DNA from: Nostoc sp. CHAB 5824
GTDB lineage: Bacteria; Cyanobacteriota; Cyanobacteriia; Cyanobacteriales; Nostocaceae
Length of the DNA: 64,000 nucleotides
NCBI RefSeq assembly: GCF_020829665.1
Contig: NZ_JAIVFT010000018.1
Location: 98,141 to 162,140 of the forward strand
Reading direction: 5' to 3'
Below the pieces are notes generated by a model. It was not told the DNA's origin, did no database searches, and worked only from the letters and a program-made list of their open reading frames with translations. Below are positions 1-8,517 of this stretch, in pieces (position 1 is the first letter of the stretch; the number at the start of each line of letters is the position of its first letter). Both the position numbers and the translations under genes were made by a program.

Positions 1-105
1 ATGACCACCACCTAGTAAGGCTACTAGCACTAAGCGTATTGCCTCAGCTTTGCCAACGATGGTAAGAGCCAAATTTTGTGTTAAAGCGTCAATTTTTTCT
101 CTCAT
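1..105 (-). CDS. MoxR-type AAA ATPase, N-terminal 35 residues only (cut by window edge)
   Basis: The reverse strand starts with MREKIDALTQNLALTIVGK and runs open to the window edge through LVALLGGGH, the stretch that leads into the Walker A region of MoxR ATPases. MoxR proteins are AAA+ chaperones that usually work with von Willebrand factor A proteins. Only the helical N-terminus is visible, so the P-loop itself is outside the window. The call rests on the characteristic 'VGK..AIRLVLVALLGGGH' spacing. Confidence 0.75.
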   Translation of the reverse strand, partial: MREKIDALTQNLALTIVGKAEAIRLVLVALLGGGH

Positions 106-109
106 GCGG

Positions 110-229
110 TGCGGGGAGTGGGGACTGGGGATTGGTGACTGGGGACTAGGGACTGGGGACTGGGGATTAGGGAAGAATTTTCCCAATTCCTAATTGGCAA
201 TTCCCAATGCCCAATGCCCAATGCCCTAT
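110..229. repeat. Short tandem repeats between moxR and ribF
   Basis: The spacer is made of degenerate GGGGACT/GGGGATT units (about 115-176) followed by CCCAATG units (about 198-226). This is the class of short tandemly repeated sequence common between genes of filamentous cyanobacteria. No gene is visible. Confidence 0.8.
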
Positions 230-1309
230 CTATTGTTCCCACTCAGCACTCAAAACTTCTTTAGCAACAACGCAGTCAAGTTGAATTTGTGTTTTCAGGG
301 CTTCTAGAGAAGCAAATTTTTGTTCAGGGCGCAAAAATTTCACTAGTTCCACAGCTAGTTTTTTGCCATACAAATCACCAGACCAATCGAACACATGTAC
401 TTCCGCAGATGAATAAGTACCATTTACAGTTGGGCGATTACCGATGTTCATCACACCCAATCTCTTACTAGGAATAACATCTGATGTTTCACTGATAGTA
501 AAAACGCGGACAGCATAAACTCCTTGGCGGGGCAAGAACTTTTCTTTGGGTAGTTGGAGGTTGGCAGTGGAAAAGCCAATTGTTCTGCCCAATTGTTGAC
601 CTTGAACGACAACACCAAGAAGAGTATAGGGTCGTCCTAGTAGTAGATTTGCATTTTCGATGTCGCCTTGCTCAAGGGTTTGGCGGATCAATGAAGTGCT
701 AATGCGGGCATCTTGAGTCGGAGTAGTACTGAGGCAACTGCTTTGGGTGGGCGAGTTACCTGTATAAGTTTGTAAGGGAACGATGGTAACGGGGATATTG
801 TACTTGGCGGCGATTAATTGCAAATCTTTAGCAGTACCACTGCGCTTTTCGCCAAAGCAAAAATCCTGCCCGATGCTAATTCGCTGGCATCGCAGTTGTT
901 GCACAAGAATTTTTTCGACGAATTCTTCGGGGGTCAAAGCAGATAATTCTTTGTCAAAGGGTAGTAGTACCAGTTGTTCTACCCCAAGCGATCGCAATTG
1001 TTGGACTTTTTCATCCAGTGGCGTTAACAAAGTCCGGGGCTGCCCTGTAAAGAACTCCTGTGGATGGGGGTCAAAGGTGACAACTGTTGAGTAAATATAT
1101 TCTTGATTTGCTAGTTGTTGATTTTCCTTTAACTGCGGACTACTGGCTACTGACAAGTTAGCACCAGCGTGCAAGACTGGTTGAATTACCCTTTGATGAC
1201 CAAGATGAACACCATCAAACTTGCCAAGGGCAACAGCAGTCGGCGTTAGCAGCCCAACGCTAGAAGAAGCAACCCACACAGAACACCCATTTTGAGACAA
1301 ATTTAGCAC
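230..1309 (-). CDS. ribF: Bifunctional riboflavin kinase / FAD synthetase
   Basis: This enzyme phosphorylates riboflavin to FMN and adenylylates FMN to FAD in the cytoplasm. The N-terminal nucleotidyltransferase domain (about residues 20-200) shows GKFDGVHLGHQRVI, the HxGH-type nucleotide-binding motif, and ISTSLIRQTL. The C-terminal riboflavin kinase domain (about 225-350) shows IGFSTANL and MNIGNRPTVNG, where the NIGxRPT loop binds nucleotide and metal. Length (359 aa) is slightly long for the family because of an insert at about residues 48-68 and another near 187-200. The first 20 residues are poorly conserved, so the start could be a little further in. Confidence 0.93.
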   Translation of the reverse strand: MLNLSQNGCSVWVASSSVGLLTPTAVALGKFDGVHLGHQRVIQPVLHAGANLSVASSPQLKENQQLANQEYIYSTVVTFDPHPQEFFTGQPRTLLTPLDEKVQQLRSLGVEQLVLLPFDKELSALTPEEFVEKILVQQLRCQRISIGQDFCFGEKRSGTAKDLQLIAAKYNIPVTIVPLQTYTGNSPTQSSCLSTTPTQDARISTSLIRQTLEQGDIENANLLLGRPYTLLGVVVQGQQLGRTIGFSTANLQLPKEKFLPRQGVYAVRVFTISETSDVIPSKRLGVMNIGNRPTVNGTYSSAEVHVFDWSGDLYGKKLAVELVKFLRPEQKFASLEALKTQIQLDCVVAKEVLSAEWEQ

Positions 1310-1619
1310 GTGGATTCTGAGATTTTAGGTTTATTTTAGCTATCAGCAGGAAGCTACCTTATGGTAAACCGCCTTGAGGAGGACAGCTTTTCTAGTACCA
1401 ACTTGTCATCTGTCATTTGTCCTTTGTCATTTGTAAATAACCAATGACTAATGACCAATGACTAATGACTAATGTGTCCTCCTGTTGTCGCCCTGATCCT
1501 GTGGTCGGCGCTCTGACAACTCTGGGGAGCGCTGTCTCACCGTGCAGCCAACAGGTACGCTCTGAAAGCTTCTGATCACCAATTTAATCTAAAATCTCCA
1601 ATTCCTCCGAGCACAACCT
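1310..1619. repeat. Intergenic region with heptanucleotide repeats
   Basis: About 310 bases without a gene. It contains TGTCATTTGTCCTTTGTCATTT-like units on one side and AATGACTAATGACC-like units on the other (about 1405-1472), which together can fold as an inverted pair, and then a GC-rich stretch (1475-1570) that I cannot assign. Confidence 0.5.
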
Positions 1620-2516
1620 TTAGGTAGAAATTTTGCTAATAGGAAAAGATTCTGATAAGGCAACTGAGGTGGCAACTTGAAGTACCATTCCTTCTCGTGC
1701 CATAATAGCACCAGGAAATTTCGCAGCAGCTTGTTTCCCTACACGATCCAAAAAGTCGTCATTGTGCGCGGGGTCATGGTGGTAAATCACCAAAGTTTTG
1801 ACGTTAGCAGCTTGTGCCACTTTCACAGCTTCTTGCCAGGTAGAATGTCCCCAGCCAATTTTTGGGGATTTTGGGGAATGGTATTCTTCGTCTGTGTAGG
1901 TGGAATCGTAAATCAGAATGTCAGCATTACGAGCTAGCCACAGCACATTGTCATCAAGTCGGTCGGGAAAATGTTCGGTATCGGTAATATAAGCAGCAGC
2001 ACCACCACGCCAGTTGACACGGTATCCTACGGCTTCACCTGGATGGTTTAAAGGTGCTGTTTCTACGATCACGTCATCTATGTGTATTGGTTGCCCCGGT
2101 CGAATGTCGTAGAAATTTAAATTAGCTTGCATAATTTGCAAGGGTACGGGAAAGTTCGGGTGCAACATCTGGTCATTGAGGCGCTGTTCTATGGTAGAAC
2201 CATCAGGTGCGATCGCGCCGTAAATATGAAAGTCATTCCCCTTCACAAATCCTGGGGTAAAGAAGGGAAAACCCTGCATGTGATCCCAGTGAGAGTGGGT
2301 AAAAAATATATGAGCTTCTAACGGCATTTGGCGCAATAAAGATTGCCCCAAAACATGTAGTCCCGTACCTGCATCGAAAATTAAGCGTTTATCGCCCGCT
2401 TGCATTGATATGCAAGGGGTATTACCGCCGTAACGAACGGTGTGTGGCCCTGGACTGGGGATGCTGCCGCGAACGCCCCAAAATTGCACGCTAAATTGGT
2501 TCTCTATCCTAGACAT
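1620..2516 (-). CDS. MBL-fold metallo-hydrolase
   Basis: A 298-residue metallo-beta-lactamase-fold protein. The N-terminus VQFWGVRGSIPSPGP..RYGGNTPC is typical of the PhnP/RNase Z-like branch, and the zinc-binding HxHxDH motif is seen as THSHWDHMQGFPFF at about residues 73-86. Further metal ligands are likely at NHPGEAVGYR (about 157), TDTEH and the late HHDPAH. The substrate cannot be told from sequence; relatives include phosphodiesterases. It stands alone, followed by a 287-base spacer in which I see nothing. Confidence 0.85.
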   Translation of the reverse strand: MSRIENQFSVQFWGVRGSIPSPGPHTVRYGGNTPCISMQAGDKRLIFDAGTGLHVLGQSLLRQMPLEAHIFFTHSHWDHMQGFPFFTPGFVKGNDFHIYGAIAPDGSTIEQRLNDQMLHPNFPVPLQIMQANLNFYDIRPGQPIHIDDVIVETAPLNHPGEAVGYRVNWRGGAAAYITDTEHFPDRLDDNVLWLARNADILIYDSTYTDEEYHSPKSPKIGWGHSTWQEAVKVAQAANVKTLVIYHHDPAHNDDFLDRVGKQAAAKFPGAIMAREGMVLQVATSVALSESFPISKIST

Positions 2517-2803
2517 GGGTGTTGCTTGCTGGACTGAGCGGGCGATAAGTGGAAAAATTGTTACTTATTGTGTCTAAGTTTATGCTGTCTCACCGATTTT
2601 GCTAGAAGGAGGATTTCTTGGTAAAACAGCATACCCTGTTTCTGGCTGATTGTGTAAATGTGAATGAGATAGTCTCAAGTAAAATTTTCCAGTTGTTCGG
2701 ATGAATGTGTATCGGTTATTTCAAGAGTGCCCCTACGTTATAGCCTACATTTTTCTCTGATGCATTTGAATAACTCTAGTTTTATCCTGATACATCAAAT
2801 GAT

Positions 2804-3601
2804 TCACGGAAAATTAAATTCCCAGTCAGACAATTTTTCTAGTCCAGTAGCGTAGGTAAGATTGTATTGTAACGGAGTTATACTGATGTGGTTTTTACGT
2901 ACAATATGCACATCTAACGGTACATTTTGAAGCAAATTTAATCCGGTTGGAGGTTCCACATCCTCAATTACCTCTCCGGTTAACCAGTAGTAAGTTTTTC
3001 CACGAGGATCAACTCGTTTATCAAACACATCAATGTAATGCCGTAGGCCTTGACGGGTAAGAGTAACTCCGGCAATTTCTTCCCATTTGACCGCAGGAAT
3101 ATTGACGTTGAGCAACATTAAATCTGGCAGCGGTTTTTGGGCTAACTGGTCTACGAGAATTTTGGCAAACTTAGCAGCAGGTTGAAAGTCTTTAGAAGTG
3201 TGACTAATAAGACTTAGCGCTACACTGGGAATGCCTTCAATTAAACCTTCCATTGCAGCAGAAACAGTACCGGAATACAAGATTTCAGTTCCCAAATTCG
3301 CACCTTGATTAATGCCAGAGAGAACCAAATCAGGAGGAGAATCTAGTAAAGCCCAAAGCGCCAATTTGACGCAATCTGAAGGCGTACCATCGCAAGCCCA
3401 AGCTTTGACAGCAGGATGAAAAATCCCTTCAACAATTTCGGCGCGAATAGGTTGATGTAAAGTTAACCCGTGGCCAGTTGCCGATCGCTCTCGATCTGGG
3501 CAAACTACACTAACATCATGACCTGCCTCTGCCAAGTAGTTGGCTAGGGTACGAATACCCAAGGCAGAAATGCCGTCATCATTGCTAATTAGTAATTTCA
3601 T
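2804..3601 (-). CDS. surE: 5'/3'-nucleotidase SurE, long paralogue
   Basis: SurE is a metal-dependent phosphatase acting on nucleoside monophosphates. MKLLISNDDGISALGIR gives the DD metal ligands, CPDRERSATGHG the conserved Ser/Gly region, and SGINQGANLG the conserved Asn. I chose the ATG at 3601 rather than 3607 because the upstream codons fall inside a TAATGAC-type repeat. About 265 aa, the size usual in cyanobacteria. A second, shorter SurE lies at 57868-58548. Confidence 0.92.
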   Translation of the reverse strand: MKLLISNDDGISALGIRTLANYLAEAGHDVSVVCPDRERSATGHGLTLHQPIRAEIVEGIFHPAVKAWACDGTPSDCVKLALWALLDSPPDLVLSGINQGANLGTEILYSGTVSAAMEGLIEGIPSVALSLISHTSKDFQPAAKFAKILVDQLAQKPLPDLMLLNVNIPAVKWEEIAGVTLTRQGLRHYIDVFDKRVDPRGKTYYWLTGEVIEDVEPPTGLNLLQNVPLDVHIVRKNHISITPLQYNLTYATGLEKLSDWEFNFP

Positions 3602-3942
3602 AGTCATTAGTCATTGGTCATTAGTTATTAGTTATTTGTTATTAGCGATTTGTCAATGTCTGAGGTCACAAGCAGCAAAAAAACATTTATACTTAGTACA
3701 TTGTGGCGGAAGTTTGCCTACCTTTAAGACAAGTTGCTCAATCCTTAAGTCTTGTTAATTGAGATGTTAGCTAGATTTATGTCAAGCTGTTTTAGTCTAA
3801 TCGTCTCTAACTGATAAACAGAGATTTAATTTCGACTCTCCCCTTTGGCTAATGTTAATGGATATGCCTGTAAGTTTATTTATCGAGCAGCTTACAGCTT
3901 TTGACTATAAACTAATGACTAATGACCAATGACTAATAACTA
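3602..3942. repeat. surE-pheS divergent spacer with heptanucleotide and dispersed repeats
   Basis: The spacer has TTAGTCATTGGTCATTAG-like units at 3602-3650 and the mirrored TAATGACTAATGACC units at 3912-3945, running into the pheS start. A segment at about 3688-3730 (GTGGCGGAAGTTTGCCTACC) recurs in inverted orientation near 26782-26817. Promoters for both genes must lie here but none is clear. Confidence 0.6.
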
Positions 3943-4935
3943 ATGACTAGCAATTTAGAAGCTCAACTTTTAGCACTGCGGCAGGAAGGAGAAAAAGCGA
4001 TCGCAGCCGCCGATACCCTAGAACGTCTGGAGGAACTCAGAGTTAACTATCTGGGTAAGAAAGGGGAACTGGGGGCACTGTTGCGAAGTATGGGGCGCCT
4101 TAGTGCAGAGGAACGACCGAAAATTGGAGCGATCGCCAATACAGTCAAAGAATCCTTGCAAACTAGTCTAGACCAACAACGCGCCACCTTAGAAGCCGCA
4201 CAAATTCAAGCTTTGCTAGAGGCGGAAACTCTAGATGTAACTATGCCGGGAATTTACAGCCCCCAAGGTCGCATTCATCCCCTCAATGGAATTATTGACC
4301 GGGCGCTGGATATTTTTGTTGGTATGGGCTACACCGTGGCTCAAGGGCCAGAAATGGAAACAGATTATTATAATTTCGAGGCTCTCAACACTCCGCCTGA
4401 CCACCCCGCCCGTGATATGCAGGATACCTTCTACCTGCCAGACGGTAATCTTCTGCGGACTCATACCTCGTCAGTGCAAATTCGTTATATGGAAAGAGAA
4501 GATCCACCGATTCGGGTTGTGGCTCCAGGGCGGGTTTATCGGCGAGATAATGTAGATGCCACTCACTCGGCTGTTTTCCATCAAATAGAACTTTTAGCCA
4601 TTGATGAGGGATTAACTTTTACAGACCTCAAGGGCACAATTAAGGTGTTTTTACAAGCAATATTTGGCGAGTTGCCAATTCGTTTCCGCGCCAGTTATTT
4701 CCCGTTTACCGAACCCTCTGCTGAGGTCGATTTGCAGTGGAATGGGCGCTGGCTGGAGGTGATGGGCTGCGGTATGGTTGATCCAAATGTACTTAAATCT
4801 GTGGGTTATGATCCAGAAGTTTATACAGGGTTTGCTGCCGGCTTTGGTGTAGAACGCTTTGCAATGGTGTTACACCAAATTGATGATATTCGTCGCTTGT
4901 ATGCTAGTGATTTGCGGTTTTTGCAGCAATTTTAG
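3943..4935 (+). CDS. pheS: Phenylalanine--tRNA ligase alpha subunit
   Basis: Catalytic subunit of the class II tetrameric PheRS, charging tRNA-Phe. The N-terminal coiled coil (residues 1-85) is followed by the class II core: motif 2 is seen in GRVYRRDNVDATHSAVFHQIE and motif 3 in GFGVERFAMVLHQIDDIRRLYASDLRF at the C-terminus. Length of 330 aa is normal. The start ATG emerges directly from a TAATGAC repeat and has no clear ribosome binding site. pheT is not adjacent. Confidence 0.97.
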   Translation: MTSNLEAQLLALRQEGEKAIAAADTLERLEELRVNYLGKKGELGALLRSMGRLSAEERPKIGAIANTVKESLQTSLDQQRATLEAAQIQALLEAETLDVTMPGIYSPQGRIHPLNGIIDRALDIFVGMGYTVAQGPEMETDYYNFEALNTPPDHPARDMQDTFYLPDGNLLRTHTSSVQIRYMEREDPPIRVVAPGRVYRRDNVDATHSAVFHQIELLAIDEGLTFTDLKGTIKVFLQAIFGELPIRFRASYFPFTEPSAEVDLQWNGRWLEVMGCGMVDPNVLKSVGYDPEVYTGFAAGFGVERFAMVLHQIDDIRRLYASDLRFLQQF

Positions 4936-5061
4936 GGAGCGATCGCTTTAAATAATCAGGCGTTTACTAAATCTCTTGCAAAAGTCAAACAATTTTGGAT
5001 TTTAAATTTTGAATTTTGGATTGCATAATTCAAAATTCAAAATTTAGCACGGTGTCAGCTG

Positions 5062-5336
5062 ATGCAGTTCACTTGGGATGAAAATAAGCGACAATCAAAT
5101 TTGGGCAAACACGGGTTTGATTTCGTGGATGCTTCTCAGGTTTTTGAAGGTGCAACATTCACGTTTGAAGATGAGCGCTATGCTTATGGAGAACAGCGTT
5201 TTATTACCTGGGACTATTGCGCGGGCGAGTGGTGGTAATTGCCCATACAGAAGTTGGGGATGAAATTCGTGTCATTTCGATGAGGGAGGGAACTAAATGT
5301 GAGCAATTCATTTTCTTTCAAAACCTCTCAAACTGA
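5062..5336 (+). pseudogene. brnT: BrnT-family toxin, disrupted by a 1-nt frameshift
   Basis: The reading frame begins MQFTWDENKRQSNLGKHGFDF, the hallmark start of BrnT ribonuclease toxins, and runs to EQRFIT near 5211. There the frame shifts by one base (an apparent missing C in ACC-CTG), after which GLLRGRVVVIAHTEVGDEIR and VISMREGTK, the rest of BrnT, continue in another frame to the stop at 5334-5336. As written the product would end at a TAA near 5238 and lack the C-terminal half. The tail overlaps the downstream BrnA-like start at 5299, the usual brnT-brnA layout. Confidence 0.85.
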
Positions 5337-6054
5337 TTGGGAAAGGATTGACGCAATGCAAGATGAGGACATTGATCTTTCCGACATTCCAGAAGTGACT
5401 GAAGAACAAATCAAGCAAGCACTGCTGCGGGTTGGGAGAAAACCTACTCAATGGGTTCAAGAGCTTGGCAAACGTCTAACGCTTGAGGAATATTTGAAGT
5501 ATGACGATCGCACGGATAGCCAATATGAACTGGTGGCAGGTGAGTTAGTTGGAATCCCACCCGAAAGCCCAAAAAATGTCCAGGTATCTCTCTTTTTGTT
5601 GGTAAATTTCCTCAAGTTCGTCTGGGTTAATCGGTTAAGTAACAAAGTTGAAATTGTTGTTGCTGGTTCTCGTGCCACAACTCGCATTCCTGACTTAGTT
5701 GTGTTAACGGATGAACTTGCAACAGCCTTAGAAGGTGCAACGCGATCCACAATCACTCTGGATATGCCACCTCCAGCATTAGTTGTCGAAGTTGTTTCTC
5801 CTGGCAAAGCTAACGAAGATCAGGACTATCGCTACAAACGTTCCGAGTATGCTGCAAGGAGAATTGCTGAATATTGGATTGTTGATCCACAAATAAATGC
5901 AGTTACCGTATTGATATTAGTTGATGGGTTTTATGAAGAAACCAGATTTACAGGAAATACTGTGATCGCTTCTACTATTTTCCCAGAATTACATCTAACT
6001 GTAGAGCAAGTACTCAAAGCTGGAGAAAGCAATGCGGGTGATGCCATTTCTTAG
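5299..6054 (+). CDS. BrnA antitoxin N-terminus fused in frame to a Uma2-type nuclease domain
   Basis: Residues 1-50 (SQTDWERIDAMQDEDIDLSDI, then PEVTEEQIKQALLRVGRKP) match the start of BrnA antitoxins. From about residue 52 the protein becomes a Uma2/DUF820 family member: LTLEEYLKYDD, YELVAGELVGIPPES, RIPDLVVLTDEL, and ALVVEVVSPGK..DYRYKRSEYAARRIAEYWIVDP, the PD-(D/E)XK-like core. The BrnA ribbon-helix-helix DNA-binding half is missing. Translation must start at GTG 5299. The position after brnT shows the BrnA part is native there and the Uma2 part replaced its C-terminus, probably by recombination. Confidence 0.8.
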   Translation: MSNSFSFKTSQTDWERIDAMQDEDIDLSDIPEVTEEQIKQALLRVGRKPTQWVQELGKRLTLEEYLKYDDRTDSQYELVAGELVGIPPESPKNVQVSLFLLVNFLKFVWVNRLSNKVEIVVAGSRATTRIPDLVVLTDELATALEGATRSTITLDMPPPALVVEVVSPGKANEDQDYRYKRSEYAARRIAEYWIVDPQINAVTVLILVDGFYEETRFTGNTVIASTIFPELHLTVEQVLKAGESNAGDAIS

Positions 6055-6176
6055 TTTAAATTTAAGAGGCAGACAAACGAAGGGATTTGAGAAGTGCGAT
6101 CGCCATTAAAACTTTCGTCATCTTAAGCAGTAAAATGTAATAAATAATTGCTACCCAAAATTCATGCCATGAGTCG

Positions 6177-6509
6177 ATGGCCTTTTTACCGCAGGATGCA
6201 AGAATCGCAGAAGAAAAGCTAACCAAGTATCTGCTTGTGCCGTTGCCAAAAGACGATAAATCTAAATTTCTCGCTAGGGCTGGGTATACACTAAATAACT
6301 GGCAACAACTGGAACGGGATCTATGCGCTCAAGTTTTAACGCAACCTGCGGAGGCGATCAAAACAACTCGCTATGGGCAGAAGTATGCCATTCGTGCGTG
6401 TCTGCGAGGGATTAATGGCGTTGAATTCAATATTTTAACTATTTGGATGGTTGCAAACGATACAACCAAATTTGTCAGTTTAGTGCCAGATCAAGGAGCT
6501 AACTCATGA
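6177..6509 (+). CDS. DUF6883-like protein
   Basis: A 110-residue protein with the pattern EKLTKYLLVPLPKDDKSKFL, GYTLNNWQQLERDL and TRYGQKYAIRACL..GVEFNILTIW, which I recognise as the DUF6883 family; its biochemical role is unknown. Its stop overlaps the next start (ATGA at 6506-6509), so the two genes are very likely translationally coupled. DUF6883 and DUF4926 genes commonly sit together in this order, suggesting a toxin-antitoxin-like pair, but that role is inference. Confidence 0.7.
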   Translation: MAFLPQDARIAEEKLTKYLLVPLPKDDKSKFLARAGYTLNNWQQLERDLCAQVLTQPAEAIKTTRYGQKYAIRACLRGINGVEFNILTIWMVANDTTKFVSLVPDQGANS

Positions 6510-6847
6510 AGGTACAGTACCCTCTATTCTCTCAAGTTGCCTTAGCGCAAGACTTACCAGAATACAACCTGAAGCGAGGAAATGTTGCAACAATTGTAGA
6601 ACATTACCCCATGCCTGAAGGGGAAGAGGACGGGTATAGTCTGGAAGGGTTTGATTTGCCCCATGTGACGGTCGAAGTAGCAGCATCTCAAATTATTCCT
6701 ATTGTCCAGTGCCAGCAAGAAGAAATGATTTTAGCCAAGTTACGCCAGCTATCTGGAGCGAGGCTGTTACAATTACAAGACTATCTCGATTTTCTTTTGC
6801 AAAAAGAAGAGTCTGAGCATCAAAGTAGGTTCAAATCTCCCACCTAA
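6506..6847 (+). CDS. DUF4926-like partner protein
   Basis: A small protein with FSQVALAQDLPEYNLKRGNV, ATIVEHYPMPEGEEDGYSLE and VTVEVAASQI, the SH3-like DUF4926 pattern (residues 1-75), then a helical stretch (LAKLRQLSGARLLQLQDYLDFL). The start overlaps the previous stop by ATGA. The last residues (SRFKSPT) are encoded inside a 51-bp repeat copied from the tail of the S9 peptidase gene (see 6827-6877), so the native C-terminus may have been replaced. Confidence 0.65.
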   Translation: MKVQYPLFSQVALAQDLPEYNLKRGNVATIVEHYPMPEGEEDGYSLEGFDLPHVTVEVAASQIIPIVQCQQEEMILAKLRQLSGARLLQLQDYLDFLLQKEESEHQSRFKSPT

Positions 6848-6877
6848 GTATTTGGCGAGAAAATCTTCTGCGATCGC
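6827..6877. repeat. Copy of the S9 peptidase gene tail (direct repeat 1)
   Basis: This 51-bp stretch matches 8557-8607, which is coding sequence near the 3' end of the S9 peptidase gene, with only a few differences. A shorter third copy lies at 8091-8121. All are in the same orientation and separate the accessory modules of this region. Confidence 0.8.
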
Positions 6878-6993
6878 TTCTACTATTTTTCCAGAGTTGC
6901 AGCTAACCGCAGAGCAAATACTCAACGCTGGAGAAAGCAATGCAGTTAAATTTAAAAGTAAGACAGACAGAGTGATTTGAGAAGTGCGATCGC
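6871..6993. repeat. Second copy of the Uma2 gene tail
   Basis: The sequence repeats the end of the BrnA-Uma2 gene and its downstream spacer (about 5963-6103): both read GATCGCTTCTACTATTTT, CTGGAGAAAGCAATGC and TTTGAGAAGTGCGATCGC at matching positions. The second copy lacks about 19 bases around the former stop codon and has no open frame, so it is a non-coding remnant. Confidence 0.8.
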
Positions 6994-7154
6994 GCAGTTT
7001 TCTTACTTAGTTGCGGCTGAAAGAGCTATTTTATTGTACAAAAACCTTGCTTGAGTACAGTTACCCCATTCATTAACTGCAATGACGATTGCTGTCGTCT
7101 CGATTTCAGGGCAACATATCTTATAGTAAATTCTGTAATCCTAAAATACTAAAG

Positions 7155-7832
7155 ATGAATAGCAGAGATTTAATAGCTAGAGGATATTTCCCAAAAGAAC
7201 TGCCTCCTCCTTTTAATACAATTTCCCTCGCTGACTTTGCTACATCTGGTAAAATAGCTTTTCCACGTTACCCTAAGAGAACTGCAAAAATTTATAGCCA
7301 TAATCATGTTAGATACAACTCATTAAGAAGAAACTTAGGTGTTCCAAACCCAGTATTTTTCTTAGAAATTTCTCATTTATTAGATACTAATTGGTCTACA
7401 GTTAATCAAATAATAAAACGTTCTAATTTTTCAAAAAGTAAGCCTACTCATACTCCTCATCCACAACGTGAACGTTCTATTTCGCCTGTACTTGATTTCT
7501 ACTTAATTCCTGTTGAAAGAGCTAAAAATAGGATAGCCGGGCGATATATATTACATACAGATATTTCTCGATTTTATCAATCTATTTACACTCATAGTAT
7601 TCCCTGGGCAATACATGGAAAATCATTGGCTAAACAACAGAGAAATGATATGACTCTTCTGGGAAATAATCTTGATAAAATTTTGAGAAATAGTCAAGAT
7701 GGTCAAACACTAGGTATCCCTATTGGCCCAGATACTTCATTGGTCATTGCCGAACTAATACTTTGTACAACAGATATAGAACTAGAAAAGCGATTAAAAA
7801 ACGTAAGCAAGGGCAGATTAAAGAAAGTTTAG
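7155..7832 (+). pseudogene. Reverse transcriptase, truncated before the YxDD active-site motif
   Basis: Starting at ATG 7155 (MNSRDLIARGYFPKELPPPF) the protein shows the palm of a defence-type bacterial reverse transcriptase: motif A as YILHTDISRFYQSIYTHSIP (catalytic Asp near residue 135) and motif B as DGQTLGIPIGPDTSLVIAEL. The frame ends after TTDIELEKRLKNVSKGRLKKV, just where related proteins continue to the YxDD loop, so half of the catalytic aspartates and the thumb are gone. From about 7796 the DNA encodes an unrelated peptide in another frame. I cannot assign it to a specific DRT or other class. No maturase or endonuclease domain is seen. Confidence 0.75.
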
Positions 7833-8059
7833 ATACAAGTACATGGGAACAATTTTTAAATGAAGATGAACTTTATGGTGAGCAATGGCTCTTTTGTTAT
7901 GAAGCTAATCTACAAGGGCATTTATCTAAAAAAGTCGATTATGTATCAAAAGATCCTTGGTTTTCTCTGCTAAAGGATAATGGCATTACTTTTTATGGAA
8001 GTAAGACTCCTTTAGTTATTCCGCCAAACTCTACTAGTGGCCCCTCTGGTAGATTCTGA
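7796..8059 (+). pseudogene. C-terminal fragment of an unrecognised gene joined to the reverse transcriptase remnant
   Basis: In a frame different from the reverse transcriptase, the DNA reads KKRKQGQIKESLDTSTWEQF, DELYGEQWLFCYEANLQGHL and VDYVSKDPWFSLLKDNGITF, ending at 8057-8059. The composition is that of a real protein, and it has no start of its own, so I take it as the tail of another gene fused at a deletion or insertion junction near 7795. I do not recognise the family. Confidence 0.5.
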
Positions 8060-8090
8060 CTTTGGCAATTTAATTTAACCTGTTAACACT

Positions 8091-8121
8091 AGTATTTGGC
8101 GAGAAACTCCTCTGCGATCGC
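8091..8121. repeat. Copy of the S9 peptidase gene tail (direct repeat 2)
   Basis: AGTATTTGGCGAGAAACTCC and TCTGCGATCGC match 8577-8607 inside the S9 peptidase gene and 6847-6877. It lies between the reverse transcriptase remnant and the DUF433 gene. Confidence 0.75.
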
Positions 8122-8191
8122 ACCAGCCTCCTGCTGACCATAACTATTGGTAAACTAAAGGCAACGCCACTTCTGCCGAGTGATTCATTCT

Positions 8192-8495
8192 ATGTTCGCT
8201 GAAACCTCGTCGCACTACGTTACCCGTAACCCTGAAATTTTAAGTGGAGAGCCAATTATTATAGGTACTCGGACATCTGTTCGTTCGTGCCATTGTCGGT
8301 TTGTGGCGATTGGGGATTATGCCAGAAGAAATCCTGAACCATTTGCCACATCTGACGTTGGCACAAGTGTTTGATGCTTTGAGTTTTTATCTCGATCATC
8401 AAGCCGAGATTAATGAATACATTGAGCGAAACCGAGTACCTGATGAATTAATACATTCATCTGTAATTAAAAATATTAAGGTGGTCGGTGAATAA
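8192..8495 (+). pseudogene. DUF433 antitoxin-like gene with a 4-bp duplication
   Basis: Residues YVTRNPEILSGEPIIIGTRT SVR open a DUF433 protein, a small winged-helix family often paired with PIN or other toxins. At about 8278-8287 the sequence reads GTTCGTTCG where GTTCG is expected; this 4-bp tandem duplication shifts the frame. The remainder (GLWRLGIMPEEILNHLPHLT, LAQVFDALSFYLDHQAEINE) continues in the other frame to 8495. Removing four bases restores a single protein of about 100 aa. No partner toxin follows. Confidence 0.8.
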
Positions 8496-8517
8496 CACTA
8501 ACCACCCTTTTAAGGCT

